From assembly GCA_934718135.1 (NCBI GenBank), contig CAKUZW010000002.1:248001-312000 (forward strand): 64,000 nt of DNA. Direction: 5' to 3'. Positions 34,493 through 43,460 of the stretch are shown here, piece after piece (position 1 is the stretch's first letter; every line of letters begins with the position of its first letter). The translations under genes were made by a program, and so were the position numbers. This DNA is from an uncultured Candidatus Melainabacteria bacterium. Its GTDB lineage: Bacteria > Cyanobacteriota > Vampirovibrionia > Gastranaerophilales > Gastranaerophilaceae. The notes beneath the pieces are model-generated. The model did not search any database. It saw nothing but the letters and a program-made list of their open reading frames with translations, and was not told the origin of the DNA.

Positions 34493-34523
34493 GTTTTTCT
34501 CCTTTTTTAAATATTTTTCCAAG

Positions 34524-34559
34524 CCTCGCAGAGGGTGGTGTAATCCACTCTCAACGAGG
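34524..34559 (-). promoter_or_regulatory. Long hairpin in the primase leader region
   Basis: CCTCG, two unpaired bases, GAGGGTGG, six-base loop, CCACTCTC, two unpaired bases, CGAGG: 13 paired bases with one wobble. AAATATTT flanks both sides. It is 32 bases upstream of the leader ORF and is GC-rich in an AT-rich gap. It may be an RNA regulator, or a DNA element such as a replication origin. Confidence 0.6.
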
Positions 34560-34999
34560 TAAATATTTTGTTTTCTTACAGCAATTTGACCAAATATACT
34601 TGATAAACTCGAAAATTTTTATTATAATAAGTTTGAAGATTTTTTTACGAGTCTTGGTCAATTTACTGAGGCTCTTTTATTTTGGCTTCATGACTGTATC
34701 CTTTCTATCTCTTAGGTCTTATAGGTTAAAATATTTTTGATTTTAAACCTATTTTTACCAGTTGTACACTATGTAAACGGTCGTAACGTCTGTTATTACT
34801 TGTGTTTCTTTCTGTTTACTCTCTTATTAAATCACGCAATCAAACAATTTAAAAACTTGCAAATTGCTCATAGAGATATTGCTCAATGCTATTTAAAATG
34901 TAACAATGCGGGTTATTTTATGCCTGCAATATATGTAAAAAAATTTTTGAATTAACTACTTACAAAAGTTTCAAGTATTATATACTAAATTTACGATTC
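34560..34999. other. Gap without a convincing gene
   Basis: About 440 bases between the primase leader and 35000. AT-rich; one open frame on the plus strand has no start signals. The promoter of the replication operon should be here or between 34493 and 34700, and an origin is possible. Confidence 0.4.
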
Positions 35000-35734
35000 T
35001 TAATATTGTTTTGAAACACGTTTTCTACTTACTTTATATTTATAACAAGTTATAAGTGTTTGATAAGAATTTTTAGGGTATTCAAACTCATAATTGTAGT
35101 ATTTTGTTCTCATAAAGCAATCAAACTTATATTCAAAATCTTCCAATTGAATATTTTTTCTTTGCATGTTCTCTTTTATCTTAGATTTTATTTTATCTCT
35201 GTAATTGCTTATTTCAGATTTAGAATCAGCGGAGAATTCAATTGTTTGTACTTCTTTTTTAGCCTTGAATATTATACTTTTAGGATTACGTTTAATTTTG
35301 TTAATTAATCTTTTAATTTCACAATATTCAAGATTTTTTATGTAAACTTTATTACCTTTGAGTTTTTTTAAATTTCTAATAAGTTTGCATTTCTTTCTAA
35401 TCTTAGAATAAATCCTTTTGTCATATGTGAAAGGTATTTGCGTAAAATTTTTATTATGAAAAGTGCCATTTTCAAGCAAATATTTAACTAAAAAATATTC
35501 TTTGGGTGTTAGCACACAATAAACTCCATGAAAAACGAGTTCTCTATGATTGCTATTAGAGATTATAATTTGATAGTTTTTAGCCAGATTGTTACGAGTT
35601 TCTTTTTTAAGTTTGATAAATTGCGAATTTAAAAAATAATAAAATAAATCTTTTGGGTACTTATTAGCAATATCACTGTTAAAACTAAACTTTTGTATAA
35701 AAGCGATAGCTTCATCTATATTATTTTCTTCCAT
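35000..35734 (-). CDS. Hypothetical basic protein, possible DNA-binding
   Basis: A 244-residue Lys-rich soluble protein. Residues 65-90 (VYCVLTPKEYFLVKYLLENG) look like a winged-helix segment, and the rest is helical and basic (RKKCKLIRNLKKLKG, RKRVSKQY at the end). I do not recognise a family. Its start lies near 35734 with poor ribosome-binding context. Its place upstream of the replication genes suggests a regulator, but that is only inference. Confidence 0.5.
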   Translation of the reverse strand: MEENNIDEAIAFIQKFSFNSDIANKYPKDLFYYFLNSQFIKLKKETRNNLAKNYQIIISNSNHRELVFHGVYCVLTPKEYFLVKYLLENGTFHNKNFTQIPFTYDKRIYSKIRKKCKLIRNLKKLKGNKVYIKNLEYCEIKRLINKIKRNPKSIIFKAKKEVQTIEFSADSKSEISNYRDKIKSKIKENMQRKNIQLEDFEYKFDCFMRTKYYNYEFEYPKNSYQTLITCYKYKVSRKRVSKQY

Positions 35735-35890
35735 AAAAACACTTTTCCTATTTATTAATAGAATTGTATCACAGATGTTATTTTGATGTACAAGGGTATG
35801 TTTTAACTCAATTATAATAAATTTATATTAACCAGCATAAAAAAGTTTCTTCTCGTTTAACGTCGTATCTCTGAGTGACTAAAAGCAATA

Positions 35891-35921
35891 AAAACTCCTC
35901 TAAAATATATTGAGGAGTTTT
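35891..35921. terminator. Bidirectional terminator
   Basis: AAAACTCCTC/GAGGAGTTTT stem, with T-runs on both sides. Serves the minus-strand gene ending at 35941. Confidence 0.8.
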
Positions 35922-35940
35922 TTATTATATATAGACAACT

Positions 35941-37008
35941 TTAATATTCAAAATATTCTTTTTCCCAATCGAGCTCTTGATTATTTTTGTAGAATTCTTT
36001 AATAGTGTCAAGTTGTTTTGGCGTACACTTACTATTATCTCCAATATTAGCATGTTCAAAACATATTATCGGAACTCCTTTCAATACTAGACTCTTTGGC
36101 ATTCCTGCATTTCCATATCGTTCTTGGATATCATCTAATCCAGTTTCTCCTTTATTAAATGCTTCTTCTTCTTTTCTTAGCTGATTTTTAATTGACTGAC
36201 CTTCTTTTTTAGAACAAGGTATTTCTTCAAGAGAAATCTTATCTCCTTTTTGCATATAAATCGGTCTAAATTTTTCATAGCAGCTAACGGATACTCCATA
36301 TCTTTGAGCTTCTTCTTTATGTTTTTCTTTTTTATATTCATTAACCGCAGTTTGAATTATTTCATTTTCATCCTTATTTCCCACGTTTTGTTCTTGAACT
36401 TCATTATCTTTCTTTTCCCAAACCGATTCAGGTTTACAAACAGGATAAAACGAATCATCTGTAGCCTGAGAGTAATCTCCGAAAAATCCCTTATCTGCAA
36501 TCTGCATAAATTTAACTTGCGGAGAATTTAAACAATTTTTAAAACTGATTAAATCTTTTTCATCTTTAGAACAAAATGTCCTTTTTTCTCCCTCTAAAAC
36601 TTTTGTTTTCATGCAGTATGTCTCATCATCTTCCTTTACGGTTCTCCATAAATCTGAAAATGGATTTCCAAAAATGTGGACGGCTATCGCAATTATTATA
36701 ATTGACAAAATTGGATGTTTGAAAAAGAAATTTACCGAAGACCAATCTACTAGACCTGTATCCTTTTCTTGTCCTTTATTTTTATTTTCTTTTATTGGTT
36801 CTTTGGATATCTGAACACTTTCTTTAGGCTCTTCATTCACCTCTTTCAAATTGGAATCACAAAATGGACATCTATCAAGATTACGATCAATCATTTCAGC
36901 ACAGAATGGACATTTTTTCTTTATCCAAGATTGACAATGTTTACATTTTATTGCTGTTTCGAGGATTTCTTCGCCACAATAAGGACATCTTCTTTTTTTA
37001 TCTTCCAT
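35941..37008 (-). CDS. Zinc-ribbon membrane protein
   Basis: A 355-residue protein. Four CxxC pairs in the first 55 residues (CPYCGEEI, CKHCQSW, CPFCAEM, CPFCDSN) form two zinc ribbons, then comes a Glu/Lys-rich linker, one transmembrane helix (about 103-120), and a polar, Cys-containing domain (about 130-355) that would lie outside. It starts three bases after the stop of 37012-37956, whose N terminus has the same zinc-ribbon phrase (RCPYCGEEI versus TCPYCGEEI), so the two are partial paralogues. Function unknown. Confidence 0.7.
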   Translation of the reverse strand: MEDKKRRCPYCGEEILETAIKCKHCQSWIKKKCPFCAEMIDRNLDRCPFCDSNLKEVNEEPKESVQISKEPIKENKNKGQEKDTGLVDWSSVNFFFKHPILSIIIIAIAVHIFGNPFSDLWRTVKEDDETYCMKTKVLEGEKRTFCSKDEKDLISFKNCLNSPQVKFMQIADKGFFGDYSQATDDSFYPVCKPESVWEKKDNEVQEQNVGNKDENEIIQTAVNEYKKEKHKEEAQRYGVSVSCYEKFRPIYMQKGDKISLEEIPCSKKEGQSIKNQLRKEEEAFNKGETGLDDIQERYGNAGMPKSLVLKGVPIICFEHANIGDNSKCTPKQLDTIKEFYKNNQELDWEKEYFEY

Positions 37009-37011
37009 TTT

Positions 37012-37956
37012 TTATTCTCCCATACCCAATGATAATAGTATTATTGTAAGTACAATAATTATTGCCACAATAATGTTACTTATAGTGGCCCATTTTTTCT
37101 GAACACGTTGAAATTCTTCTGCACTTGCCCAATTTTTATTTTTCCATGCCCATTCATTACCTTTAAACCCACAAACAAACATCCAAATTACGTTGAAATA
37201 TGGGATAAGAGCCCAAAATGTTAGCCAACTCTTATTTCCAATTCCCCATACCCAAGTTAACCAAAATGCTCCCCAGTTCCAACCTTGTATATCTTTAATA
37301 TTTATTTGAGGGTTTATAGCATTTGTTTGACTATTAGTTGTATATTCTATTTGGGGGAATTTATTTGTTTCAATTTTATCTTTAATTATGTCCGCAAATA
37401 AATTATTCAAGTAATTGATTATGTTTTCATCATATTCAACACCAGTACCCATTCTCACTAAACCGACTATCGTATCATTGATTTTTAGCTGATGTCCAAT
37501 ATAAGCAGTTCCTATACAATTGTCCTGTTCTGCAATTTCTAAGTGTTGAAGCCCTTGTAATTCGCAACAACCCTCTATTTTCTTGGCAAAATTGCAAGTT
37601 AAGCCAGTCCAAAAACTATCAGGTAATGCTTTAAAATAAATTCGTTTATTTGTGAGTAAAATCCTTGTTTTTAAATCATAGATTAAACTCTTTTTATAAA
37701 GAAGTAATAATGGTTTTTCTCCATCTTTATAAGTCATTCCGCTTTGTTTTATAATTTCATCTGTTAGATTTTGTCCTGTTATTATGCAATCAGAATTATT
37801 TGTTGTTTGATTTATATAATTTGTTATTGTGCTTTCAATATTTGAAGGTGTCAGGTTTTCTGTTTTCACTAACATCTCTTTGCAATGTTTACATTTAATT
37901 GCTTCCGCTAAAATTTCTTCTCCGCAGTATGGACATGTTTTAGTCTTTTCTGACAT
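37012..37956 (-). CDS. Zinc-ribbon protein with C-terminal membrane domain
   Basis: A 314-residue protein with an N-terminal zinc ribbon (CPYCGEEI...CKHCKEM), a middle beta-rich domain (60-180) of the PH-like type (LLLLYKKSLIYDLKTRILLTNKRIYF), and a C-terminal part with WNWGAFWLTWVWG, a second helix, FKGNEWAWKNKNW and a last helix. This last part is a known pattern of small bacterial membrane proteins (DUF2628-like). Operon with 35941. A sensor or stress role can only be guessed. Confidence 0.7.
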   Translation of the reverse strand: MSEKTKTCPYCGEEILAEAIKCKHCKEMLVKTENLTPSNIESTITNYINQTTNNSDCIITGQNLTDEIIKQSGMTYKDGEKPLLLLYKKSLIYDLKTRILLTNKRIYFKALPDSFWTGLTCNFAKKIEGCCELQGLQHLEIAEQDNCIGTAYIGHQLKINDTIVGLVRMGTGVEYDENIINYLNNLFADIIKDKIETNKFPQIEYTTNSQTNAINPQINIKDIQGWNWGAFWLTWVWGIGNKSWLTFWALIPYFNVIWMFVCGFKGNEWAWKNKNWASAEEFQRVQKKWATISNIIVAIIIVLTIILLSLGMGE

Positions 37957-37985
37957 ATTTCCCCTTTCCTATTATCAATTTTTAT

Positions 37986-38252
37986 TTAGTGTTCATATAG
38001 TCCTTCATTGAATTTGTTGAATTGTTCCATTGCATTATCAAATTCGGATTTGTTTTTTGCATACCATAATTGACAACGACCATTTGATTTAGAGATAGAC
38101 GCACAGTAATGAGTTTTTGATTCAATACAAAAGCCGAACAGATTTTTACTTGTACAAGGACCAATTTCTTTTTCTGTCGTTACTCCCGCAGAATAGGCAA
38201 TCTGCATTGCTCCAACTAGGATAACAGCAATTAGAGTTAAACATTTTTTCAT
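37986..38252 (-). CDS. Small secreted Cys-rich protein
   Basis: An 88-residue protein starting at the ATG at 38252 (GAGG upstream), with a signal peptide (MKKC, then a hydrophobic core ending near residue 23) and four or five Cys in the mature part (PCTS, FCIE, YCAS, RCQLW). Probably periplasmic with disulfides. Longer in-frame starts upstream lack a ribosome-binding site and would bury the signal peptide. Confidence 0.6.
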   Translation of the reverse strand: MKKCLTLIAVILVGAMQIAYSAGVTTEKEIGPCTSKNLFGFCIESKTHYCASISKSNGRCQLWYAKNKSEFDNAMEQFNKFNEGLYEH

Positions 38253-38375
38253 ACAATTACCTCTTTTTTTAATTTCTTCCATTTTATAGTTAATAAAACC
38301 TGTTATCATAAATATACAAATAATATTAGCCATTTTTGTAGAATGTATTCGACTGAAAAATTGTAGCATATATTC

Positions 38376-38388
38376 TAAAATTTGTAAA
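38376..38388 (+). promoter_or_regulatory. -10 box abutting the XRE start (leaderless)
   Basis: TAAAAT (38376-38381) ends six bases before the ATG at 38388; no Shine-Dalgarno present. Confidence 0.45.
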
Positions 38389-38597
38389 TGGGCATAAAAG
38401 CTGTACAAAATGAAATAGGTAGAAGGCTAAAACTTTTGAGAAAGGAAAAAGAATTTTCTCAAGAGTATGTTGCAAATGAAATTAAACTATCAAGAGATCA
38501 CCTTTCAAATATTGAAAATGGCAAATACCCTTTAAATATCAAAACTTTATACAAGTTAGCAGAGTTTTACGGTGTTGATTTAAAATATTTTTTCTAA
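38388..38597 (+). CDS. XRE-family regulator
   Basis: A 69-residue single helix-turn-helix domain (IGRRLKLLRKEKEFSQEYVANEI, SRDHLSNIENGKYPLN). Likely the repressor that controls the element's plus-strand recombinase, since repeats of TGTATTATT lie in between. It appears to be leaderless. Similar in length to the chromosomal XRE gene at 6281. Confidence 0.85.
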   Translation: MGIKAVQNEIGRRLKLLRKEKEFSQEYVANEIKLSRDHLSNIENGKYPLNIKTLYKLAEFYGVDLKYFF

Positions 38598-38620
38598 TTG
38601 AATGATACAAAATTATATTG

Positions 38621-38749
38621 TGTATTATTCATTAATATATCTCAATTTATTATTCCGATTACATTTGAGGTCATTTGTAACTGACCTTTAATATTTGTAT
38701 GTACAAGGAATAATACATAATTTATAATATAAATATATTATGTATTATT
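38621..38749. repeat. TGTATTATT repeats with a 13-bp inverted pair
   Basis: AATAATACATAAT (38709-38721) and its perfect complement (38737-38749) with a 15-base spacer, plus a further TGTATTATT at 38621. They lie just before the ATG of the recombinase (38789). They may be operator sites for the XRE protein, or binding sites for the recombinase. Confidence 0.6.
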
Positions 38750-38788
38750 GACTATGACTGCATTTGAAGCATAGAAAGGACTTAATCA

Positions 38789-39352
38789 ATGGAATTTGTT
38801 CAACCGATTAGAAATTTAAAACAGATTGAAACAATCAAAAAGTTATTAAAATCACAAAATATGAGAGATTATTGCTTGTTTGTACTTGGCATAAATTCAG
38901 GATTACGAATAAGCGATTTGCTGAAACTAAAAATTTTAGATATTGCAGAAAATGGGAAAATCAAAGATAGAATTCGTCTAAGGGAGAAGAAAACAAACAA
39001 GTTCAAAGATTTTCCATTATCAACAAGCACAAAATCTGCATTGAAAGATTATCTCAAAATAAGAAATTATACAGAAGATGAGCCTTTATTCATATCACGA
39101 AAGAATAAAGGCTTTTTATTGCGACAACAAGCCTACAAAATTATAAATGACGTTGCAAAATCTGTTGGAATAAAAGAAAGAATTGGAACTCACACACTCA
39201 GAAAGACTTTTGGCTATCATGCATATAATAACGGCTATGACATTACACTAATTCAAAAACTTTTCAACCATTCATCACCTGCCGTAACTCTAAGATACAT
39301 AGGAATTACACAAGATGAAATGGATAACGTGTATTTGAGTTTAGATTTGTAG
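38789..39352 (+). CDS. Short tyrosine recombinase
   Basis: A 187-residue recombinase made of the catalytic domain only: SGLRISDLLKL (Arg), REKKTNK (Lys), HTLRKTF (His-x-x-Arg), FNHSS (His) and TLRYIG (Tyr). No core-binding or arm-binding domain. Short proteins of this type occur in Firmicutes and on mobile elements and may invert or resolve DNA. It is a second recombinase besides int in element A. AAAGGA precedes the ATG. Confidence 0.85.
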   Translation: MEFVQPIRNLKQIETIKKLLKSQNMRDYCLFVLGINSGLRISDLLKLKILDIAENGKIKDRIRLREKKTNKFKDFPLSTSTKSALKDYLKIRNYTEDEPLFISRKNKGFLLRQQAYKIINDVAKSVGIKERIGTHTLRKTFGYHAYNNGYDITLIQKLFNHSSPAVTLRYIGITQDEMDNVYLSLDL

Positions 39353-39586
39353 TTAGTCTATTTTACCTAAATCAGCTTGTTTCTTTGCATTTGCTCTTTT
39401 GATTAGATTACTAATTGATGTTAAGTTGTTCTTTTCTTCCTCTTGCATAGGGTGTTTTGCAAAAGCCTTGAAATATGGTAGTGTTTTAATCAATTCTTGT
39501 GCTTGATATTGGCTGTTTGCACAAATTTTTACTTCGATATTTCCGCCTGCTACTGTCGGTATGATTGTTGCTTTATATGTTCTCAT
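39353..39586 (-). CDS. Small hypothetical protein
   Basis: A 77-residue soluble protein with GGAG upstream. The first half is beta-rich (YKATIIPTVAGGNIEVKICANS), the rest a charged helix. Resembles small accessory proteins of phages and plasmids; no function known. It abuts the recombinase stop, tail to tail. Confidence 0.55.
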   Translation of the reverse strand: MRTYKATIIPTVAGGNIEVKICANSQYQAQELIKTLPYFKAFAKHPMQEEEKNNLTSISNLIKRANAKKQADLGKID

Positions 39587-39722
39587 GGTATGTCTCCTTA
39601 CATTAAAAATTAAGAAGATTTTACTTTTTTAAATAAAGGGACTTGAAAAATTGCACCAAATTTGGTACAATGATATTATGATATAATTATATCAAGATAA
39701 CAATATATTATAAGGTGATAAT

Positions 39723-40007
39723 ATGATTGATAAAAAACATATAGGTTCAAATTTTGACAGTTTTCTTGAAGAAGAAGATATTCTTCAAGAGTCAGAAGCT
39801 GTTGCTCTAAAACGGGTTATTGCTTATGCTTTAGAAGAAAAAATGAAAGCTGATAATATTTCAGTCAATCGTTTAGCAAGAGAACTTGAAACTTCAAGAA
39901 CCGCTATTTGTCGTATTTTAGACCCCGAAAATACATCAATAACTTTAAATACAATCGAAAAAGTTGCTAAATATCTTGGCAAAAGAATTATCTTATCTTT
40001 TGCATAA
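39723..40007 (+). CDS. XRE antitoxin-like protein
   Basis: A 94-residue protein with a C-terminal helix-turn-helix (ISVNRLARELETSRTAICRILDPEN, TLNTIEKVAKYLG) typical of HigA-type antitoxins linked with HigB/Gp49-like toxins. The first 35 residues are acidic and may bind the toxin. Its gene ends 15 bases into the end of the toxin gene on the other strand. Confidence 0.8.
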   Translation: MIDKKHIGSNFDSFLEEEDILQESEAVALKRVIAYALEEKMKADNISVNRLARELETSRTAICRILDPENTSITLNTIEKVAKYLGKRIILSFA

Positions 40008-40349
40008 TTCTTTGTAGCGTTTGATAGCGACATCTAATTCTTTTTTAGGGGTTTCCTGTGTTTTCTTGATAAATGCGTGTAAAAGCACCATTGTGTTATC
40101 TTCAACATAAAATATGACTCTTGCAATACCGTTTGAAATATTACAACGAACTTCTTCAAGTCCACCAGTACCATGAAGAACACGAGTTAACGGCATTCCG
40201 ATAGGATAACCATACTGAACTGTCTTGATATCAAAACCAATTGTACGCATATCTTCTTTTGGTAAGCTTTTCAACCATTCTCTAACAGGTTCATTACCCG
40301 AACTTGTTGCGTAAAAATATACTTCCAATGCTGTTTTGCGTTCTGTCAT
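39993..40349 (-). CDS. RelE/HigB (Gp49-like) toxin
   Basis: A 118-residue protein with the Gp49/HigB pattern: EVYFYATSSGNEPVREWLKSLP, then GTGGLEEVRC, then ARVIFYV and MVLLHAFIKKTQETPKKEL. Family members are ribosome-dependent mRNA endonucleases. The partner antitoxin is convergent and overlapping instead of following in one operon, which is unusual. Confidence 0.85.
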   Translation of the reverse strand: MTERKTALEVYFYATSSGNEPVREWLKSLPKEDMRTIGFDIKTVQYGYPIGMPLTRVLHGTGGLEEVRCNISNGIARVIFYVEDNTMVLLHAFIKKTQETPKKELDVAIKRYKELCKR

Positions 40350-40373
40350 GTGTTAATTATAGCACAATTATAC

Positions 40374-42134
40374 TTAAGTTGTTGTTTCTTTTCGCCATTT
40401 TTTAATCACTTTTTCAAAAGTAATTTCTCTCCAATTTTCTTCCCATTCTGAAAGAAAATTAATTGTTTCAGATTTAGGTCTAGGATTTGGCATTTTAAAT
40501 TGTACAACCGATGGCAACAATGTAGCGTCACCAACAATTAAAGCCTCTCCAGGATTTAATGATGGTAATGCTTCACAAATAGAACCAATATTATCAGGTA
40601 ACAAATTTTTTACATAACTTTGGTCATTAGTATTAGTTAATCTTAATGCAATAAAATTATTGCATTGTGCCATAATTGTTTCCGACACTTCAGATGGTCT
40701 TTGACTTACAACCATCAGACTAAGTCCATATTTCCGACCTTCTTTCGCAATTCGTTCAATAGATTTCTTTGAAGATTTGTACTGAGATTCATTTGACTTT
40801 GGGATATAATTATGTGCTTCTTCACAAACTAACATTATTGGAATATCATTTGTTTCGCCTGATATATGTTTTAACTTTGAATAATTAAATGCAAAATCAA
40901 ATACAATACGTGAAATAAGACTAATTGTTGTACTTAAAACTTCAAATGGAATACCGCTTAAATCTATAATTGTTATATTTGATTTATTGTCATCTATATA
41001 ACCAATAAACTGTTTAAGAATATCTTGAAAATCATTAGAATGAAAAGATGTACCATCTTCTTTTTTAGGTGAAAGAAGAAATTTGAGCCGTTCATCTGAT
41101 AATCGTGTTTCTAATCTTGTGACAAACCTTGCAAAATCTCCACTATAGGGACCATTATTTGTATCACTTTGCTTAAATTCAAATATTTGAGAAAAGTATT
41201 TTTCATATCTGTCTTCAACTTCTGTACCATCATCCAATATTGGAGTCCTTTTATCTTTTTTATCAACACGTTCTCTATTAAGATTTTCAAGATAATTCTT
41301 TACTTCTTTTATATCAAATTCGACAGGAGTATCATAATTAACATTAGAATTATTATTTTTAACAATTTTATTTTTTATAACTGCACTTTTGAATTGTGAA
41401 ACTTGATTATAACTATTTTGGTCATTACTTTCAATAAACATATCCTCTAACTCTTCTGAATTCATTAGCCAATATGGTAACTTGAGATTATCAATATTTA
41501 GCAAATTCAGATTAAATTTTTCACTTTCAACTAATTTAAATGCATTTGTATATTCAGAGTGAATATCAAAAATTATAATATGAGAATTCTTTTGATGTTC
41601 TTTATTTTTATTGAGACCATTATCAAAACCTACTGCCTCTTGCAATAGTTTTGCTACAACACAAGATTTACCAGCCCCTGTAGACCCGACTACTGCTATA
41701 TGCTTACTAAAAATTTTATCTCCATCTACCATAGCTTTAATATTGTTATTTTGGGCTAAATATCCAATTTGAAAATTAAAAACATCATTATCCTCAAATA
41801 TTGTTTTCAATAAATCTGCATTTACAGAAAATGCTTCTTCACATGGTAAAGGCATGTTTTTTACTCCACGTTTAAAGCCTTCTTCGGTATATGTTCCTAT
41901 TGGTTGACATATAATATCCATTTTACATGTTGAATCATCATTGCTATCCACGATTTTCATATTTTGAATTATTGCAATAATATGATCATTACAATTTCCA
42001 TCACTAATTTTAACTAAATTTCCAATGTTCAATTTGTTTTTTGCATCTTCGATGCTTTTTAAATCATCAGAACGGACAATAATCTGATTGATTTCACTTG
42101 CGTATACCCGCCCAATAGCTTTTTCTTCATTCAT
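40374..42134 (-). CDS. herA: HerA-type hexameric ATPase
   Basis: A 586-residue HerA/FtsK-family ATPase. N-terminal HAS-barrel (residues 5-80), Walker A GSTGAGKS (150-157), Walker B MLVCEEAH, then ALRLTN as the arginine-finger region. HerA proteins form rings that translocate DNA and partner nucleases such as NurA, Sir2 or DUF4297. The ATG at 42134 overlaps the stop of the nuclease gene (ATGAATGA), so the two are co-translated. From family knowledge a HerA plus DUF4297 pair acts as anti-phage abortive defence. Confidence 0.85.
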   Translation of the reverse strand: MNEEKAIGRVYASEINQIIVRSDDLKSIEDAKNKLNIGNLVKISDGNCNDHIIAIIQNMKIVDSNDDSTCKMDIICQPIGTYTEEGFKRGVKNMPLPCEEAFSVNADLLKTIFEDNDVFNFQIGYLAQNNNIKAMVDGDKIFSKHIAVVGSTGAGKSCVVAKLLQEAVGFDNGLNKNKEHQKNSHIIIFDIHSEYTNAFKLVESEKFNLNLLNIDNLKLPYWLMNSEELEDMFIESNDQNSYNQVSQFKSAVIKNKIVKNNNSNVNYDTPVEFDIKEVKNYLENLNRERVDKKDKRTPILDDGTEVEDRYEKYFSQIFEFKQSDTNNGPYSGDFARFVTRLETRLSDERLKFLLSPKKEDGTSFHSNDFQDILKQFIGYIDDNKSNITIIDLSGIPFEVLSTTISLISRIVFDFAFNYSKLKHISGETNDIPIMLVCEEAHNYIPKSNESQYKSSKKSIERIAKEGRKYGLSLMVVSQRPSEVSETIMAQCNNFIALRLTNTNDQSYVKNLLPDNIGSICEALPSLNPGEALIVGDATLLPSVVQFKMPNPRPKSETINFLSEWEENWREITFEKVIKKWRKETTT

Positions 42135-43377
42135 AATCACCTACCATATTCAAAAGATATTTAAGTTCTTTAATGTTATTAACGTTTAACAATTCTTTAT
42201 TACCACTTATTTCTACATCAGAAAATTTATTTGTATTTATAATATATAAGTCATCTGGAGAGTAATTTGCAATATGCATTTTCATTTCGCTTTCATTTTC
42301 TTCATTTAAGTATAATAAACGAATATTAAATTCAAATTGCTTATCTTTTATATTTACCATTGGTGTTGCAAAAAATTTTTCTTTTTTCCAATTATTAGGA
42401 TTCATTGTGAATCCACAATTAGCAGTTATTCCTTTACTTAAAAGCTTTTCAAATATATTCTCAAATTCTTCTATAGTTGCATAAACAACAAATGTTGGAA
42501 TATAACCATTGATATGTAGTTTTGTTGGTTTCTTTTGATAATTATCTAAGAATTCTTTAATAAAACCAACATATGTGTTTTCATAATCATCAAAAGAATT
42601 TTCGTCTAGGACAAAACACCTCGTACGAGTGTTTGCCTTTAAATTATTTTTAAGATAGTTCCTTTTTGCTTTCAAAATATCATTATAATTTTTTAAGAGT
42701 TTTGTATATTTATTTAGTATCGTACTGTCTAAGTTTCTTAGTTTTTCCCAAAAATCATTTATGCATATCTGTCTTTCATTAATTTGTTGTCTTATACTAA
42801 GTTCATGAACAATAACCATAGCACTTGGATATATAACAGTCTCTATAATTGATTTTTCAAATCCTTTCTCTTTTAGCAAATTCAAGTTTGTGTTTTTTAA
42901 AGTCTCCAATTTAGGACCAAAATGTATTTTTAATCTGCTTACAAATGAGTCAACTATTTTTTCTCCATCTCTAGATATTATTTTTCTGATACTGTCTTTA
43001 TATGTTAATAAGTGTTTAGGAGTATCTTTGTTAATAAATGACCTTATTACAGAACTAGAAAGAGTAATAATTTCTTCATCCTTATTAGGAAAATAACAGT
43101 ATAAAACGTAATTTACTGAATCTTCACGATTTCTACTACACCAATCTTGCAACATTAAAAGAATAGTTTTTTCTATTATTGAATTAGCATAATTTTCTTG
43201 TTGTTCATGGTATTTACACTGAATAAACTGTTGCATGCCATTTGAAAAATTGTCAACATCTTCTATTCCTTCAACAGTAATAATATCATCATTATTACCT
43301 ATTAATAGTTGATATAACGTCTTTTCAAATTGATAAAAAAATCCTTTTATTGTACTGTTAGCACTTCTATTAGACAA
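42127..43377 (-). CDS. DUF4297-like PD-(D/E)XK nuclease partner of HerA
   Basis: A 416-residue protein. Residues 11-57 hold the nuclease-like signature: GFFYQFEKTLYQLL, Glu36, Asp40 and Q-C-K (53-55) in FIQCKYH, in the usual order for DUF4297-type endonucleases. The rest (60-416) is helical then beta-rich and not assigned. Start is TTG at 43377, preceded by AAAGGGG. Forms an operon with herA, overlapping by eight bases. I name it DUF4297-like from this motif and its neighbour; a profile search should confirm. Confidence 0.65.
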   Translation of the reverse strand: MSNRSANSTIKGFFYQFEKTLYQLLIGNNDDIITVEGIEDVDNFSNGMQQFIQCKYHEQQENYANSIIEKTILLMLQDWCSRNREDSVNYVLYCYFPNKDEEIITLSSSVIRSFINKDTPKHLLTYKDSIRKIISRDGEKIVDSFVSRLKIHFGPKLETLKNTNLNLLKEKGFEKSIIETVIYPSAMVIVHELSIRQQINERQICINDFWEKLRNLDSTILNKYTKLLKNYNDILKAKRNYLKNNLKANTRTRCFVLDENSFDDYENTYVGFIKEFLDNYQKKPTKLHINGYIPTFVVYATIEEFENIFEKLLSKGITANCGFTMNPNNWKKEKFFATPMVNIKDKQFEFNIRLLYLNEENESEMKMHIANYSPDDLYIINTNKFSDVEISGNKELLNVNNIKELKYLLNMVGDYE

Positions 43378-43460
43378 TTATCTTACCCCTTTTTATATAC
43401 TTTACTATAAAAAGATATAAAATGATAGATATAATAATAATAGATTTACAAACTAAAAAT

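Noticed and set aside
34737..34955. 72-residue hydrophobic plus-strand ORF
   Set aside because: No ribosome-binding site, poor start codon, and it lies in the regulatory gap of the replication operon.
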